Assembly: GCF_964204645.1 (NCBI RefSeq)
Contig: NC_134030.1
Coordinates: forward strand, 22,079,210 to 22,139,209
Length of the DNA stretch: 60,000 nucleotides
Direction of reading: 5' to 3'
From: Tubulanus polymorphus
Lineage: Eukaryota > Nemertea > Palaeonemertea > Tubulaniformes > Tubulanidae
The notes under the pieces are model-generated. The model was given only the letters and a program-made list of their open reading frames with translations, was not told the origin of the DNA and ran no database searches. A program made the translations under genes and the position numbers. Shown here in pieces: positions 1-10,141 of the stretch. Position 1 is the stretch's first letter; each line of letters begins with the position of its first letter.

Positions 1-814
1 TCAACATTTAAACAATATCATAATAGTCATCTCCAGGGTTACTGAGTGTTACAACAACAATTATTAGGTATTATTTATACAGCCCAGAACAAATGAACTA
101 ATTAAGTGTTAAGATGTGACACAAACTATTTGTGTTTCATAAAATGCGTTACCTCTGTAAAATCAACTTATCATGGCTTCATCGTCATATGAATTGAAAT
201 CTAATTACGGTGATAATATTCATCAGTGTTTGTTAAAAATAAGAAGTAATCGGGTCACCTATAAATGAACGCTTCAGCGCACACGAGTGCATTTTCTAAC
301 CGACAACTCCATATCGGTAAACAGGTACAATGATCAAAAACCGAAATCTGGATTAAACTGATCTCTTTCCCGCATGGCATTGATCGATCTACCGATCTAT
401 GATTTCGGTAGATCATTAAACGTCAGTTCATTCCTTTGTCGGAGATCTCATAAATATGTATGTGGTGTAAGAAACACTTTGGACTTAATAGAACACCCAG
501 AAAAAATCAAAGCTAATTCTAACTGAATCAGGGGTGGAAATAGTTGAGGTATTATCAACCATTGTCACTGTTAACAGTAAAGCCGTAATTAGTTGAATTG
601 TCAAGAGGTTGTGCATTTTATGAAACACACTGTAGCGGGTTATATATAGTTGTATAAAAACAGTTACAAGCTGAACACATCTAAAACAGAGTAAACTCTA
701 GGGGCCACTGATAAACTATTGTGAATATAAGTTAAAGTTGACGGGTATCTACATTTAGGGAGTGTGCAGTTGTATTTGGTGTTTGGTTTATATTGTACAT
801 ATATCTATTTATAG
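1..814 (+). other. Last intron of upstream gene Z (partial)
   Basis: No open exon with acceptor and donor was found here. The segment before 815 resembles the intron before the terminal exon of gene B (about 43980-44183): both carry an AAC(G/A)GTTACAAG-like stretch, a 'gtgaatataagtta' stretch and the same run 'tgtatttg-tgtttggtttatattgta' just before the acceptor. It is therefore read as the last intron of a paralogous gene that begins outside the window. Confidence 0.6.
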
Positions 815-939
815 AAGCTCCTAGTCAGAGTAAAGAAACTGCTGCTAGTGATGGTCAAAGTGCTGCTGTTGATAGTCACACAAGTGATACCGTATCGAGT
901 GGTGATCGTGAGTGGGTTCATATCGGTACACGAGTCTAG
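815..939 (+). CDS. Terminal coding exon of gene Z, paralogue of gene B (partial)
   Basis: A canonical acceptor (tttatag) ends at 814 and an open stretch runs to TAG at 937-939. In the phase used throughout gene B (two bases completing the first codon), it reads KAPSQSKETAASDG... and ends ...HIGTRV, about 41 residues, rich in Ser, Thr, Ala and Asp. No domain is recognisable. The matching exon of gene B at 44184 shares the acceptor context and an agt-aaN-gaa-act-gct core, so this is the 3' end of a tandem paralogue whose other exons lie to the left. In gene B the same phase hits a stop after two codons, so the two C-termini differ. The coding call depends on that phase inference, because the upstream exons are not visible. 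Confidence 0.6.
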
Positions 940-1985
940 TACCTAGCCGTCGTTCCCCATAAGGGTTGATTTGACACTAAAATCAGTTGTTGCATTGCAA
1001 GAAACAGGAGTTAACCTTTAATGAACAGTTTATCATCAAACGTTGTAGGGAACCCGTAACAACGACTGGTATTCAGACTACTACACAGGATTATAACCGC
1101 CAGTCTCTAGTGGTGGCAGGGTCTGGGTGGAACTGGGTGTAACTCACAACTGTGGAACTGTGTTTTGTATCACGCTATTATTAAGATGTTTGTTAATCTC
1201 TTTTTGGGCTCGAATCATTGAGATTTTATACGAAAAGAAAAAGAAAAAGATATGAACACAGTTTCTAATAAAATCATTGAAATCTTTATCTTTGTTATTT
1301 GGTTGTATGTAATTTCTGCGCTATTTAATTACTGTAGATCATTGATTAATTATTGTTGAAACAATTAATTGTAATTACATTAGTTAATCATAAAAAATAT
1401 GTTCTGCTTTTACTAAAATACAGTGTAACTGAAGTAGATGAAATACAGTGTAACTGATCTATAGTGTAGCTGAAATACAGTGTAACTGAATGAATGTAGT
1501 ATTTTATTGTACCGTAGTTGTAACTTAATCCAGCAAAAATAAATTGTAAACGAAATTGCTTTTTGCTAAATCATCAGCGGTTGTTCTTGGGGAATATTAG
1601 GCCTACATTGTAGTCCAACTTACGCTGTATAACTGTATTATGATACAATGTAACTGGTTTACTGTTTTACATAAAATATTATGTTTTAAGTTAAAAACTG
1701 TAAAATGCATCACTGTTTGATTTGATAAGTTACTGATTCCATAAATTACTGCATTACTGATCGATTTCATTGATCATTGGAAAACTGTGATAAGTTTTAT
1801 TTCATTTAATTGAAAAAAATTTTGTAAAAACGTGACATTTTATGAAACCATTGATGCGGTTTATAAGATCAGCTACACGCGGACTCCTGGTAAAACTTCG
1901 TGCTGTATTTTTGCTAGAAATTGCTAACGATGTAACGTGCTAATTTCATTCGCTTAAATAAAAGAATTTATCTTTATAAATAAAT
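940..1985 (+). other. 3' UTR of gene Z with poly(A) signal
   Basis: This is non-coding sequence after the stop. Several copies of 'acagtgtaactga' lie at about 1420-1500. AATAAA at 1957-1962 sits in a block (about 1840-2000) that aligns with the gene B 3' end near 46200-46390: same 'gatgcggttt', 'gactcctggtaaaac', 'gctagaaat-gctaa-gatgtaacgtgct' and AATAAA order. Conservation of the UTR between paralogues supports it as transcribed 3' end. Confidence 0.6.
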
Positions 1986-2039
1986 TCATTTATTTCTTTT
2001 CTATAAACTGCAGCCGGAGTAGATCCGACCCCGGGTCGG

Positions 2040-2175
2040 GTGAAGTTGACTCTTGGTCATCTCCAGTCTTACCAATAGCTTCCCGTTAACCCCAACTCTA
2101 GCCGAATAGGACTCGAACCTAAAATCTTCAGCGTGCCAGCCGAGCACGCTAACCACTAGACCATACACCAGTAGT
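2040..2175 (-). repeat. tRNA-derived SINE
   Basis: On the minus strand, a TGGTCTAGTGG A box (2153-2163) is followed by GGTTCGAGTCC (2109-2119), a perfect B box at tRNA-like spacing. The predicted acceptor stem does not pair and position 33 of the anticodon loop is not T, so this is a tRNA-derived SINE head and not a tRNA gene. It lies just after the gene Z poly(A) region. A related fragment with the same A box lies at about 22970-23030. Confidence 0.6.
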
Positions 2176-2199
2176 TTGTAAGTGCGTGTCTGGTCAGGT

Positions 2200-2914
2200 G
2201 TGGTGAACATTTATCTGTGGTGACTATCAGTCGGGTGTGTGGCGACTGGTGACCATTCAGGTGCGGTGACTGTCGAGTCAGATGTGGAGACACTATTCAC
2301 TAACAGTACCCGCTCTATCATTCGGCGTCACAGTTACAGCAGTTTCAATGCAATTGTCAGGAAGTCGTTTTGTCCTGCAGCTCCTAAAAGTTCCTCTTTT
2401 TCCGTAGATGAAGTAGTCAAAATTACACCTTGTATCCATCTCTGACACTTCTGCCTTCCCGACATCGTGAATGTATTTTACAATCTCTCGTAAATTATCT
2501 TTTATATCTTTTATTGTATTTCACTAAGATTTTCTAATTGATATCTAAAAGTTTGATAATTTTTGATTTTTCAGTTTCTAAAAATGTATACCTTATTTTG
2601 AGTGGAATGGATTGATTTTAGTAGAGACCCGCAGTTTATGGAGCGTAGATGGATTATAAAAGTAATAGTTCATTGACTCCAATAGGTGTAAAATGCGATA
2701 CATTGTTAAACCATTCTTGTCGTACGTGGCGTTGACCTCTTTTACCCGACTGGTATTTCTTCACACCTAAAGGTGCTCGCACATGTCACCCGTTATATCA
2801 AACGAGCACCGATACCTCTTGTGAAAAAATCATGAAATTCAACGAAAAGCTTAAGATGTAACTGATTAAAGGTGAGTTTGTTGACGTATTTAACTCCACT
2901 CCAGTCGGATCTGT
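2200..2914. other. Intergenic sequence, nothing recognised
   Basis: This stretch is AT-rich. The only open frame (2239-2445) is low in content, has no splice context and shows no domain. No promoter element could be supported. Confidence 0.5.
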
Positions 2915-3060
2915 TCAACTCGGAGATAACCGTTCAACTCAGAGATAACCGTTCAACTCGGAGATAACCGATCAACTCGGAGATATCCGTTCAACTCAGA
3001 GATAACCGATCAACTCGGAGGTAAGCGATCAAGTCGGAGATAACCGCAACTCGGATGTTG
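2915..3060. repeat. ~20-bp tandem repeat (TTCAACTCGGAGATAACCG)
   Basis: About seven imperfect head-to-tail copies of TTCAACTCGGAGATAACCG, with G/A and T/A variants at fixed places. Diverged single copies continue to about 3130. It lies roughly 0.5 kb upstream of the gene A start codon. Confidence 0.8.
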
Positions 3061-3543
3061 AAATATGTTTTTACGGCAGTATTTAAGAAATACATATCAT
3101 CCAACTCGGATATCCCTCATCAAGTCGGACACTTTTTTTTGCGGTTCCAAAAGATCCGACTTGAGCGGAGTCTACTGTATTCAAGAATAAGAGTCAAACT
3201 TATACAGGCCTATATGCCACAATTTCATCTTTCATTTTCTGACCTAAATTCTAAAATTCTAGTGAAACTTTCGACGATTTTAAAACATTTTCAAGCGGTG
3301 AAAACTCTATATCTTGTACAAAAGAAAATTAGAAAGCTGGACTTTGGACCCCGGGGCTGATATGAAGGTCATACAATTATTGAAGGACGACCAGTGATTT
3401 TAACACCTTTCGCTTCCTGCTCAACGCTCGAATATATTGAATGTATCACCGGCGCTGATCATCAAAATCTTATCTTTAACTTCCTCAATTATCAGACCAA
3501 GTGGAACTCGATTATTTTCCTTTATTCTGTACTCTGTATCACA

Positions 3544-6500
3544 ATGATGAACACACGTTCGTTCTTGATAATATACACGATTTTATTACAACTTGGAAAC
3601 TTAAACAGCGCAGAAAAATCTGGAAATAAGACGCATAATTCAAGTAAGTCACTCGAACCAATGATAGCTTTTCTGTTGTGTCGATTTCATAGATTTCTGT
3701 CGATGATAATTCATGAACCTGAGGTATTACGCGCGTGACGTCACAGATCGTTTCACCGTCGGTGTTTGAGACTCCCGTACATAGGTCTAGCTATACTAAC
3801 AAATAGGGGATTTATCAAGGGCCAGTCATGTGAATAAATTACCGAGAAGATGTTGCAGGCCCGTATGCTGCCTTTCTTTGTTGTGGGCAGTTCTCGAGTA
3901 CTGGCGAGAGGAGGGGAGCGTTTTGTGGGGATTCCCCAAGAAAACTTTGATCATTTAAAGCCATCAGTTTGAATTCATTCTGGCTAATTTATGTATAGCT
4001 GTAAACAAACGACTGTGGAGGACGATACGTGATGGGAAATGTAGTCTAAAAATTCGAAACTAGAGATTTTGCTGGGGGGGTCACATTGTGGAAAAAGGAC
4101 CTCAATAGATTATTCGAAGTTTGTGCGTTTGTTTCATAGACTATTCATATTTATTTATTCGTTTCAGTGATTTATCCGAAGCCTGTTCCCGATGGAAAAC
4201 CCGATATTAAAACACAAGGACAATCGATTGAATATATTTGTAGAACTAGTGTTAAATATCCTACAGTTATATTCCAACAGAAGAGAAGAGATTCAGAACA
4301 ATGGGAAACAATTCCAGACGAACTGCTTCGTATAACTAGAAATGTGAAACATATTACTTCTGCTTCACTAGAATTCAAAGCAGATTTCAAACTGCACAAT
4401 GGAACAACATTTAGATGTCTCGTTCTTAAGGAAGGCCAAACAGATTTTGATTATCTTCAGTTTGATCTAATCGTAGTTCATCGAACTGGTAAGTAACATT
4501 TTTAAAATGTGAACCTTCCCAGTCTGGAATCCTGCTACTAAATAAACATCGAATCTATCAAAACAAATTAATATTGAAACACAGCGTCTCTGTTACTTTT
4601 AAATTACTTCGCAGTCAATTGCATGAATTTATAGTTTAGCAGCTACGTATCAAAAGTGCGTTTATTGTAGCGTATGACATGTACATTTTAATGCATTCTG
4701 GAATTTATAGAAATATCCTAACATTGACGGCCATACGACTCAGCGTGAAATTCATATTTCTGTTTAACGGATATATAGCCGACAGTTTAATTTGTTGTAG
4801 CTTCCTCTTTCATATACCCGTCATTTGTTCATCCATTTCTAATCTCCATACAAACATATCTTCTTGTGTCAACTACTAATTCCAAGGTCGCTTGATGAGT
4901 TGTTGATTTTAAATTTTGTATATTTGATATCTAAAAACCTGAATTTCTTCATTTAAAAAGTAAATATTTGTCGCCCTCGTCACTTTTGGAATTGGGAATA
5001 AGGCTTTTTATTTATGTCTTTTTATTTCAAAAGGGATGTAAAAATAATAAGTATCGGCCGTTCTTGTCACTTTACCAAAAAGGGGTCGATGAGGAACACC
5101 ATATTTCTTTGCGTGGCCTTAATGCACGCGTCAGTAAACTAACCAAACTAAACCAAACCACAAACAGTCTAAGTTACTTTCTTCATGTAATTGTTTTTCT
5201 CATTTCAGATTTGAATCAAATCCCGGCGACTGAAATCAGTAAATCAGGGTCAGTATCTATTTCACTTAGCGCACTACATAAATCATATCATATATGTAAA
5301 TCATTTCTTTGTTGTCGATGCTTTTTGTGAAATAATCTTGAATTGATATCTCACTCGTCTCATTGGCTTCCGATTAACAGTTCACCTATCATTATTCATC
5401 TCATTTTTCACATTTTGCCACAAAAGGTAACAGTACGGGCAATTGCAAAATATGTGACCTCGATATCGCTACCACGAGCCCTGCCTTTTCACATCTGGGC
5501 CCAGTTGCACAGTCATGGCTTAAGTCCAAAAGTGGTCTTAAATCTCATGACTGTTCTTAAGTTATTAGATTGATTTTAGAACTAAGTTGGTCTTAGACCA
5601 GTCTTAAGTCTGAGCCATGACTATGCAACTGGCCTCTGTTCTGCTGATTTATCTTAATTGTAAATTTCGTCCTTTTCATTCAGAGTTCGTCTGCTTACTG
5701 CTGAAAATGTGGCCTCGAAAAACAAGGTCATTATAAATTTAAGTAATAATCCAACAAACTTGTCAAATAAAGTCCCCGGATCCCAGACACAGAGTCGAAT
5801 TAAACCCACTGAACTGTGAACCTTGATTTAGGATATAAAAGCGAATTGAATTTTATGATATAAACTGAATGATTAATTGATTGATATTTGCAGCTTGTGT
5901 TGAGGTTTGATTCTATTCTTGTTTGTTTCTAGTTTATACTCGCGAATTGTCATCCGGTATATTCTACATCCTTCGAGTTTTCCTTTTTTTTCTTTCTCTG
6001 ACCAAATCGGTTTACAGACTGGACCGGACCACAAACCTGACTGGACCATGATGATAATTTACATCGCTTGTGGAGTTATAGGTTTCCTCCTCGTCATCGT
6101 TATCATCGTTGTCATCGTCATTTGCAGGTTTGTACTCAATAATCTCGGGCAGATTTCATATCTAAGATAATCCCCCTATGACGTCATATCAAAACGTGAA
6201 ATAATTTGATAAATCAGTGACGTTTCCCAAAAAGATGTCTTCATTCGTAAATTTGTATCTACCTATGCGCCGATTACTGGCTGAGTCAATCTCAAATCAG
6301 CAGGAATAATTCAATATAATGACCGAAATATCCGAAATCTAAAATCTCTTCACCGCTTAATAACCCATTTTTCAGACGCAGGCGATTGCCAGGTGAAGGT
6401 CGTGTGGAGGTTACGACACCGCAGGTACTCGACGTCTATGACGAGTTGTATGATGACATAGATTCTGTTACTGTGACTGACAAACTGCACACCAGCGATC

Positions 6501-6886
6501 AGAAAGTTACTACAGATCCGTACGTGAATATCGAGACCGGCTACGACAAAGACACAGCTCCGTACATGGATATGGCAGCCGCGAAGGGTAAAGACACAGC
6601 TTCATATATAGATATGGAAGCCGGGAAGGGCAAAGACACAACTCCTTATATGGATATGGGACCCGGGATAGAAGAGGATACGTACAGGAGTACGGAAACC
6701 GGGAAGGACAAACACACAACTCCTTACACGAATACCGGAGCCGAGAAGGACAAAGATAGACATAGTTACGTGAATACCGAAGCCGGAAAGGCGCGCCATT
6801 TGAAGAAAGATACTGATGAACCCGTGAAAGATGATGTTGAACTTTATTCTTACGCTACTGTTCAATATACTCGCAATAGGCGTTAG
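3544..6886 (+). CDS. Gene A: single-Ig transmembrane receptor with tyrosine-repeat tail
   Basis: Five exons join in frame: 3544-3643 (signal peptide; tandem ATGs at 3544 and 3547), 4168-4488 (Ig-like, phase 1-1), 5209-5252 (short stalk), 6018-6127 (TM) and 6376-6886 (tail, stop TAG). The product is about 360 residues. The Ig exon has Cys in YICRT and in FRCLV and an FKLHNGT stretch, and is homologous to the third Ig exon of gene B (12957-13292). The TM segment of about 23 Ile/Val-rich residues is followed by a stop-transfer run of Arg. The tail holds seven ~14-residue repeats with YMDM, YIDM, YVNI and YVNT. Such motifs recruit PI3K p85 (YxxM) and Grb2-type SH2 domains (YxN) in known receptors; the role here is inferred. 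The donor at 5253 (gtatct) is weak but is the one that fits the TM exon phase. The protein presumably sits in the plasma membrane. Confidence 0.75.
4168..4488 (+). CDS. Gene A Ig-like exon
   Basis: Acceptor gtttcag and donor gtaagt are both strong, and the exon is exactly 107 codons in phase 1-1, as is usual for Ig exons. The two Cys lie about 60 residues apart. The central Trp of a classical V domain is not in its usual place (FQQKRR), the same departure as in gene B Ig3 (YQQKRRGSEQWE), so the two form one atypical Ig subfamily. Confidence 0.8.
5497..5636. repeat. MITE with ~25-bp inverted repeats in gene A intron
   Basis: GGGCCCAGTTGCACAGTCATGG at the left is mirrored by the inverted CCATGACTATGCAACTGGCC at the right, with a short middle. 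Diverged relatives with the same 'aagtggtc/gaccac' interior lie at about 14945-15130, 28616-28760 and 51538-51650. Confidence 0.75.
6376..6886 (+). CDS. Gene A cytoplasmic tail exon with 42-bp tyrosine repeats
   Basis: A single long exon, about 170 codons. From about 6521 the coding sequence repeats every 42 bp (14 residues; one unit is 12). Each unit starts with Tyr: YVNI, YMDM, YIDM, YMDM, YRST, YTNT, YVNT, then K/D/T-rich spacer. Upstream lies VYDELYDDI and downstream LYSYATV, giving further tyrosines. Spacers are hydrophilic, as in a disordered docking tail. Confidence 0.8.
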
Positions 6887-7680
6887 AGAGCGCCATTGAG
6901 CAAACGACTACTGATTATACATATGCAAAACATAAGGCTAGAAACGATTGATTATTTTTCATAATCTGCTGAGCTCAAAAGTTGAATCAGCTGCATGCAT
7001 ACATTATTTCTTTCTAAAAATAACAGACCCGACAGTTTTAGTAATGAACTGACTACATATCTTATTCTAGTTCACAAAAATGTTCGGGCCGACTAGGAGA
7101 AACAATTAGGTATGATTCACTAGCCTAAGTTTTAAGTTTTTGATATACACGGCATTTGTAGATTAGACTAAGAAACATCAATCCACTTCAACAATCATTC
7201 AAATTCCACTTTTAGCAAAATCCACATGGAGAATGATTCAGTTTACAGGGCAGTATATATTTTATGATATTCAGCTACCAATGGCCTATAGTTCGTAGAC
7301 TCTTATGAGGAGTTTTAAGTGCCAAATTGACTTGTCAATCATCTTCAGGGGCGGATCCAAGTAAGGCCGAAGCCTCCCCTTATCTCTTTTGCCAAGAAAA
7401 TATTCTCACAACCCGGATTAGGAATGTAACAAATATAGTAGAAAGTCTTTGTCATTCATTTTGTTCTTGATTTACTCTAGATGCCCCCAGAAAATGATCA
7501 ATTCCTGATTCCCCTAAAAAGATATATAAAATATAGTACAATATTCGCATTCAATCAGTTTGTTTGTCTTATTCTTTTCTTGATGATTTCTTTTCTTTTT
7601 TCCTCTTAACTACTTCGGTCAAACAAGATACATTACACGATGGTAAAAGCTTTCCTAAAATAGATGTGTTTTAAGATTTC
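6887..7680. other. Gene A 3' flank, no gene seen
   Basis: AT-rich non-coding sequence. I saw no AATAAA in the first few hundred bases after the gene A stop, so the polyadenylation site could not be placed. Confidence 0.5.
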
Positions 7681-7686
7681 ATTCAG

Positions 7687-7802
7687 AAGTATCGACGGAT
7701 GAGGATTCCGGAATACTGGACGGTCAAACATTCCACATTGTTGGGACAGTGAACTTCAAAGCTCTATTGCCAAATGACCTTCTTGGAGACAGGTTTGACT
7801 AG
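7687..7802 (+). CDS. Possible orphan exon
   Basis: After an acceptor (attcag, ending 7686) comes 38 codons of open frame ending in TAG at 7800-7802, reading VSTDEDSGILDGQTF... and ...LLPNDLLGDRFD. An alternative donor (gacag|gtttga) lies near the end. It is less AT-rich than its surroundings, and looks more coding than intronic. It lies 0.8 kb beyond gene A and could be an alternative 3' exon of gene A, a relic of a lost gene, or chance. I do not recognise it. Confidence 0.25.
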
Positions 7803-7819
7803 AGGTGTTATCATTTATA

Positions 7820-8590
7820 TCGACTCGTATTCTATTCATCCATTATTAGATCAAGCACATTCTAATGATCTTAACATTTTATCAATATGTTCATTTCAGT
7901 TACTTTCACTTTGTCTCACTTTAAACCCTTGTTTTAGTCTCTGGTTTGCAGTTACACATTTTTTCATTTAATCAGACGGTTCACAGATCATTTCGTGCCT
8001 CGATATTTACCAACCAATCACTTCGTGCCTCGATATTTACCAACCAATGATATGTAGATGAACCGACCGATGTGTTTTACCAGGTGTTATCATTTATATT
8101 GACTCATATTCTATTCATGCACAGCGTTTATCGTTGACTCAATACATTTTCATAGTTCTATTATTCACCCTCTAAGGATTGTATTTTATAGGATACTTCC
8201 ATTTTTCCACATATTTTCTTCGGGCTGATAGAACATCTTATGTGAAGTTAACAATTGATCGATCAGATTTTTTGACTTTTTAAATGCATCAGAATCGAGG
8301 ATTAGTTGCTTTGTTTATGGATATTTAGAGTAGTTTCACTTTGTTTTTATTTCATTAAGGTAAAAATCATTTCCTCCTCTTTTCACATCTGGGTTTCGTT
8401 TCATGAAAAGTTTTAAGCTTTAGACAGTTAAATATGAATTGTTGTCCTCATTACAAACTTGAAGTAACCAATCATAGCAGCTGAACTTGAGAGATTCAAG
8501 TTATTTTTACTCTGTTTTGTAATATTGGACCCTGAGCGAGACTCCTGGTTTTGATGTACACATGTCTTGTATGCAGTGACTATCCATCAC
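7820..8590. repeat. Diverged duplicated intergenic segments
   Basis: 'ggtgttatcatttatatYgactcRtattctattcat' occurs near 7805 and again near 8082. A ~33-bp tandem pair (cttcgtgcctcgatatttaccaacc) lies near 7990-8050. A ~330-bp segment at about 8245-8585 aligns with about 9465-9790 ('attaaggtaaaaatca' against 'attaaggaaaaactca', then 'tgtcctcatta-aaactt' and 'tggaccctga'). No gene is visible. Confidence 0.5.
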
Positions 8591-8664
8591 TTGGACGTTA
8601 CCAAAAATACAAATGAAATTGAAATGCTGGTCGAATTTATACTAGGAATAGTTCGTTAACTCAT

Positions 8665-8772
8665 TCGTCGCCTAGGAATCGAATTGACGTTTCGTCTTCG
8701 TAGTTCTCAACTTCCGCGACGATTCTAAAATGAGAACTACTAAACCGAAACGTAATTTCGATTCCTAGGTAG
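8665..8772. repeat. Foldback element
   Basis: CCTAGGAATCGAATTGACGTTTCG is inverted as CGAAACGTAATTTCGATTCCTAGG, with an inner pair GTAGTTCTCA / TGAGAACTAC. This is a small MITE-like hairpin of the same general kind (arms containing CGAAACGT) as those near 35880 and 45400. Confidence 0.75.
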
Positions 8773-8894
8773 TTAAAGAAATACGATCTTATTCCTAGAA
8801 TTAATTCGGCCATCATATCGCAAACCCCCAATCAGTCGCTTGCCGGCTCTGCCAAGACTGAAGATCCTTTCAGAATCGAATCAATTATACCAAG

Positions 8895-9450
8895 ATAAGA
8901 TATTTATTTCACTCCAACCATAAGAATGGTACATGGAGGCAAGATTGAATACAAAATATGAAATATAAAAATTTACAAAACATAAACAGAATTTTATACA
9001 TATATACTTTCAGACGAAGCAAATGGGAAAATAATTCTATAACAAAGTTAAGATCCAATTTTTCAGTAAAACAATTTACAGACAAAGCAAGTACAGAGAT
9101 TGAATTATATACAGCAAAATATACCACACGTATATACATATACACAATTTACTGGAGGGATTTTTATAAACTTAAACCTAACTCGATAAATTGAGCTATT
9201 TGTGGGGTAGGATTCGTTAATATTTCAGAGTTTCTGGATGTACTTAAATGGATGGAATTATCACGCATATCATATAACATTAATGAAATGCAGGTCATCT
9301 CCTCTCTGACTACGTTACAGGCGGGGCACAGTCTTTCACTTCTGTATGAGCGTTCGATCGATTATCTACCGGTAACAAATAGGAACCAATTCTGAATTCG
9401 AATGAGCTATAACGCGCAAGACGATACTTTCAAATTTTCAGATATTTTCT
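8895..9450 (-). mobile_element. 3' end of a LINE (ORF C-terminus relic)
   Basis: Read on the minus strand, 9440 to 9180 gives frame-shifted pieces ...FRIGSYLLPVDNRSN... then RLCPACNVVREE... ending at a stop, which resembles the Cys-containing C-terminus of LINE ORF2 proteins. The minus-strand 3' end reads ggttggagtgaaataaatatct, with an AATAAA signal. A second copy with the same SYLLPV piece and the same end lies at about 36016-36460. The small open frames over 8909-9194 are shadows. Confidence 0.5.
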
Positions 9451-9789
9451 TGAACATGTGAATTTAAAAATCGATCATGTATAAGTTTGTTAGACTTTTA
9501 AGTGCATATCAGAATGGGTTCACTTAGAATGGTTTAGTTTGATAGAATAGTTTTACTTTTCTGATAAACCGTTTTTTTTTTTCATTAAGGAAAAACTCAC
9601 TTTTTCCTAGACTCACTACACACCAGAGTTTGGTTTACTCCAGACGGTTATATTTGAAATCCATTATGAGTTTGAATTACTGTCCTCATTAAAAACTTAA
9701 GTCCTCACCTCATCAAGTTTTCTTCACCTTTTTTTGTGAATCGGACCCTGACCTACTAGTCTCCTAGACTTGATGTATATCTGTCTGCG

Positions 9790-10009
9790 GTAAAACCAGA
9801 ACACTTTTAATTTTTGAACACCATTAATTTTCTATTCTTTTTGCATACCGGTAGAGATATTTACATCTTAACAATTGAACACCTCGTCTATAGAATTTCA
9901 AAAAAATGCTTGTCGACAAGAGGTTCCCTGTGCAAGAGCGTCGTTGTAAGATGTGTTTAACTGTTTTCTGTATGTGATGATGATCTGAAGTTTGTGTCTA
10001 TATTTCCAG
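9790..10009 (+). other. Presumed 5' UTR intron end of gene B
   Basis: A good acceptor (tatttccag) ends at 10009, 17 bases before the gene B ATG, so a non-coding first exon probably lies upstream. It could not be located, and no TATA box or initiator could be supported. Confidence 0.35.
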
Positions 10010-10026
10010 GTAATGAATGAATCAAG

Positions 10027-10141
10027 ATGAAGAATCTATGGAGGAATCTGCAGCATTTCGTATTGATCTGCGTGATTTTACTGTTTTATCTCATAGCGTA
10101 CAACAACAGCCCAAAAGCGTTTAGACTTAAGAGAAATACCG
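10027..10141 (+). CDS. Gene B exon 1: signal peptide
   Basis: ATG at 10027 is the first start after the acceptor at 10009 that opens a long frame; an ATG at 10013 runs into TGA after five codons. It codes for 38 residues with a hydrophobic core (HFVLICVILLFYLIAY), and then NNSPKAFRLKRNT. The donor is g|gtaaga. It could act as a cleaved signal peptide. Confidence 0.75.

Noticed and set aside
2100-2170. Possible tRNA gene on the minus strand
   Set aside because: A and B boxes are good, but the acceptor stem does not pair and position 33 is not T; better read as a tRNA-derived SINE.
8909-9194. Overlapping open frames on both strands
   Set aside because: AT-rich shadows over the 3' UTR part of a LINE relic.
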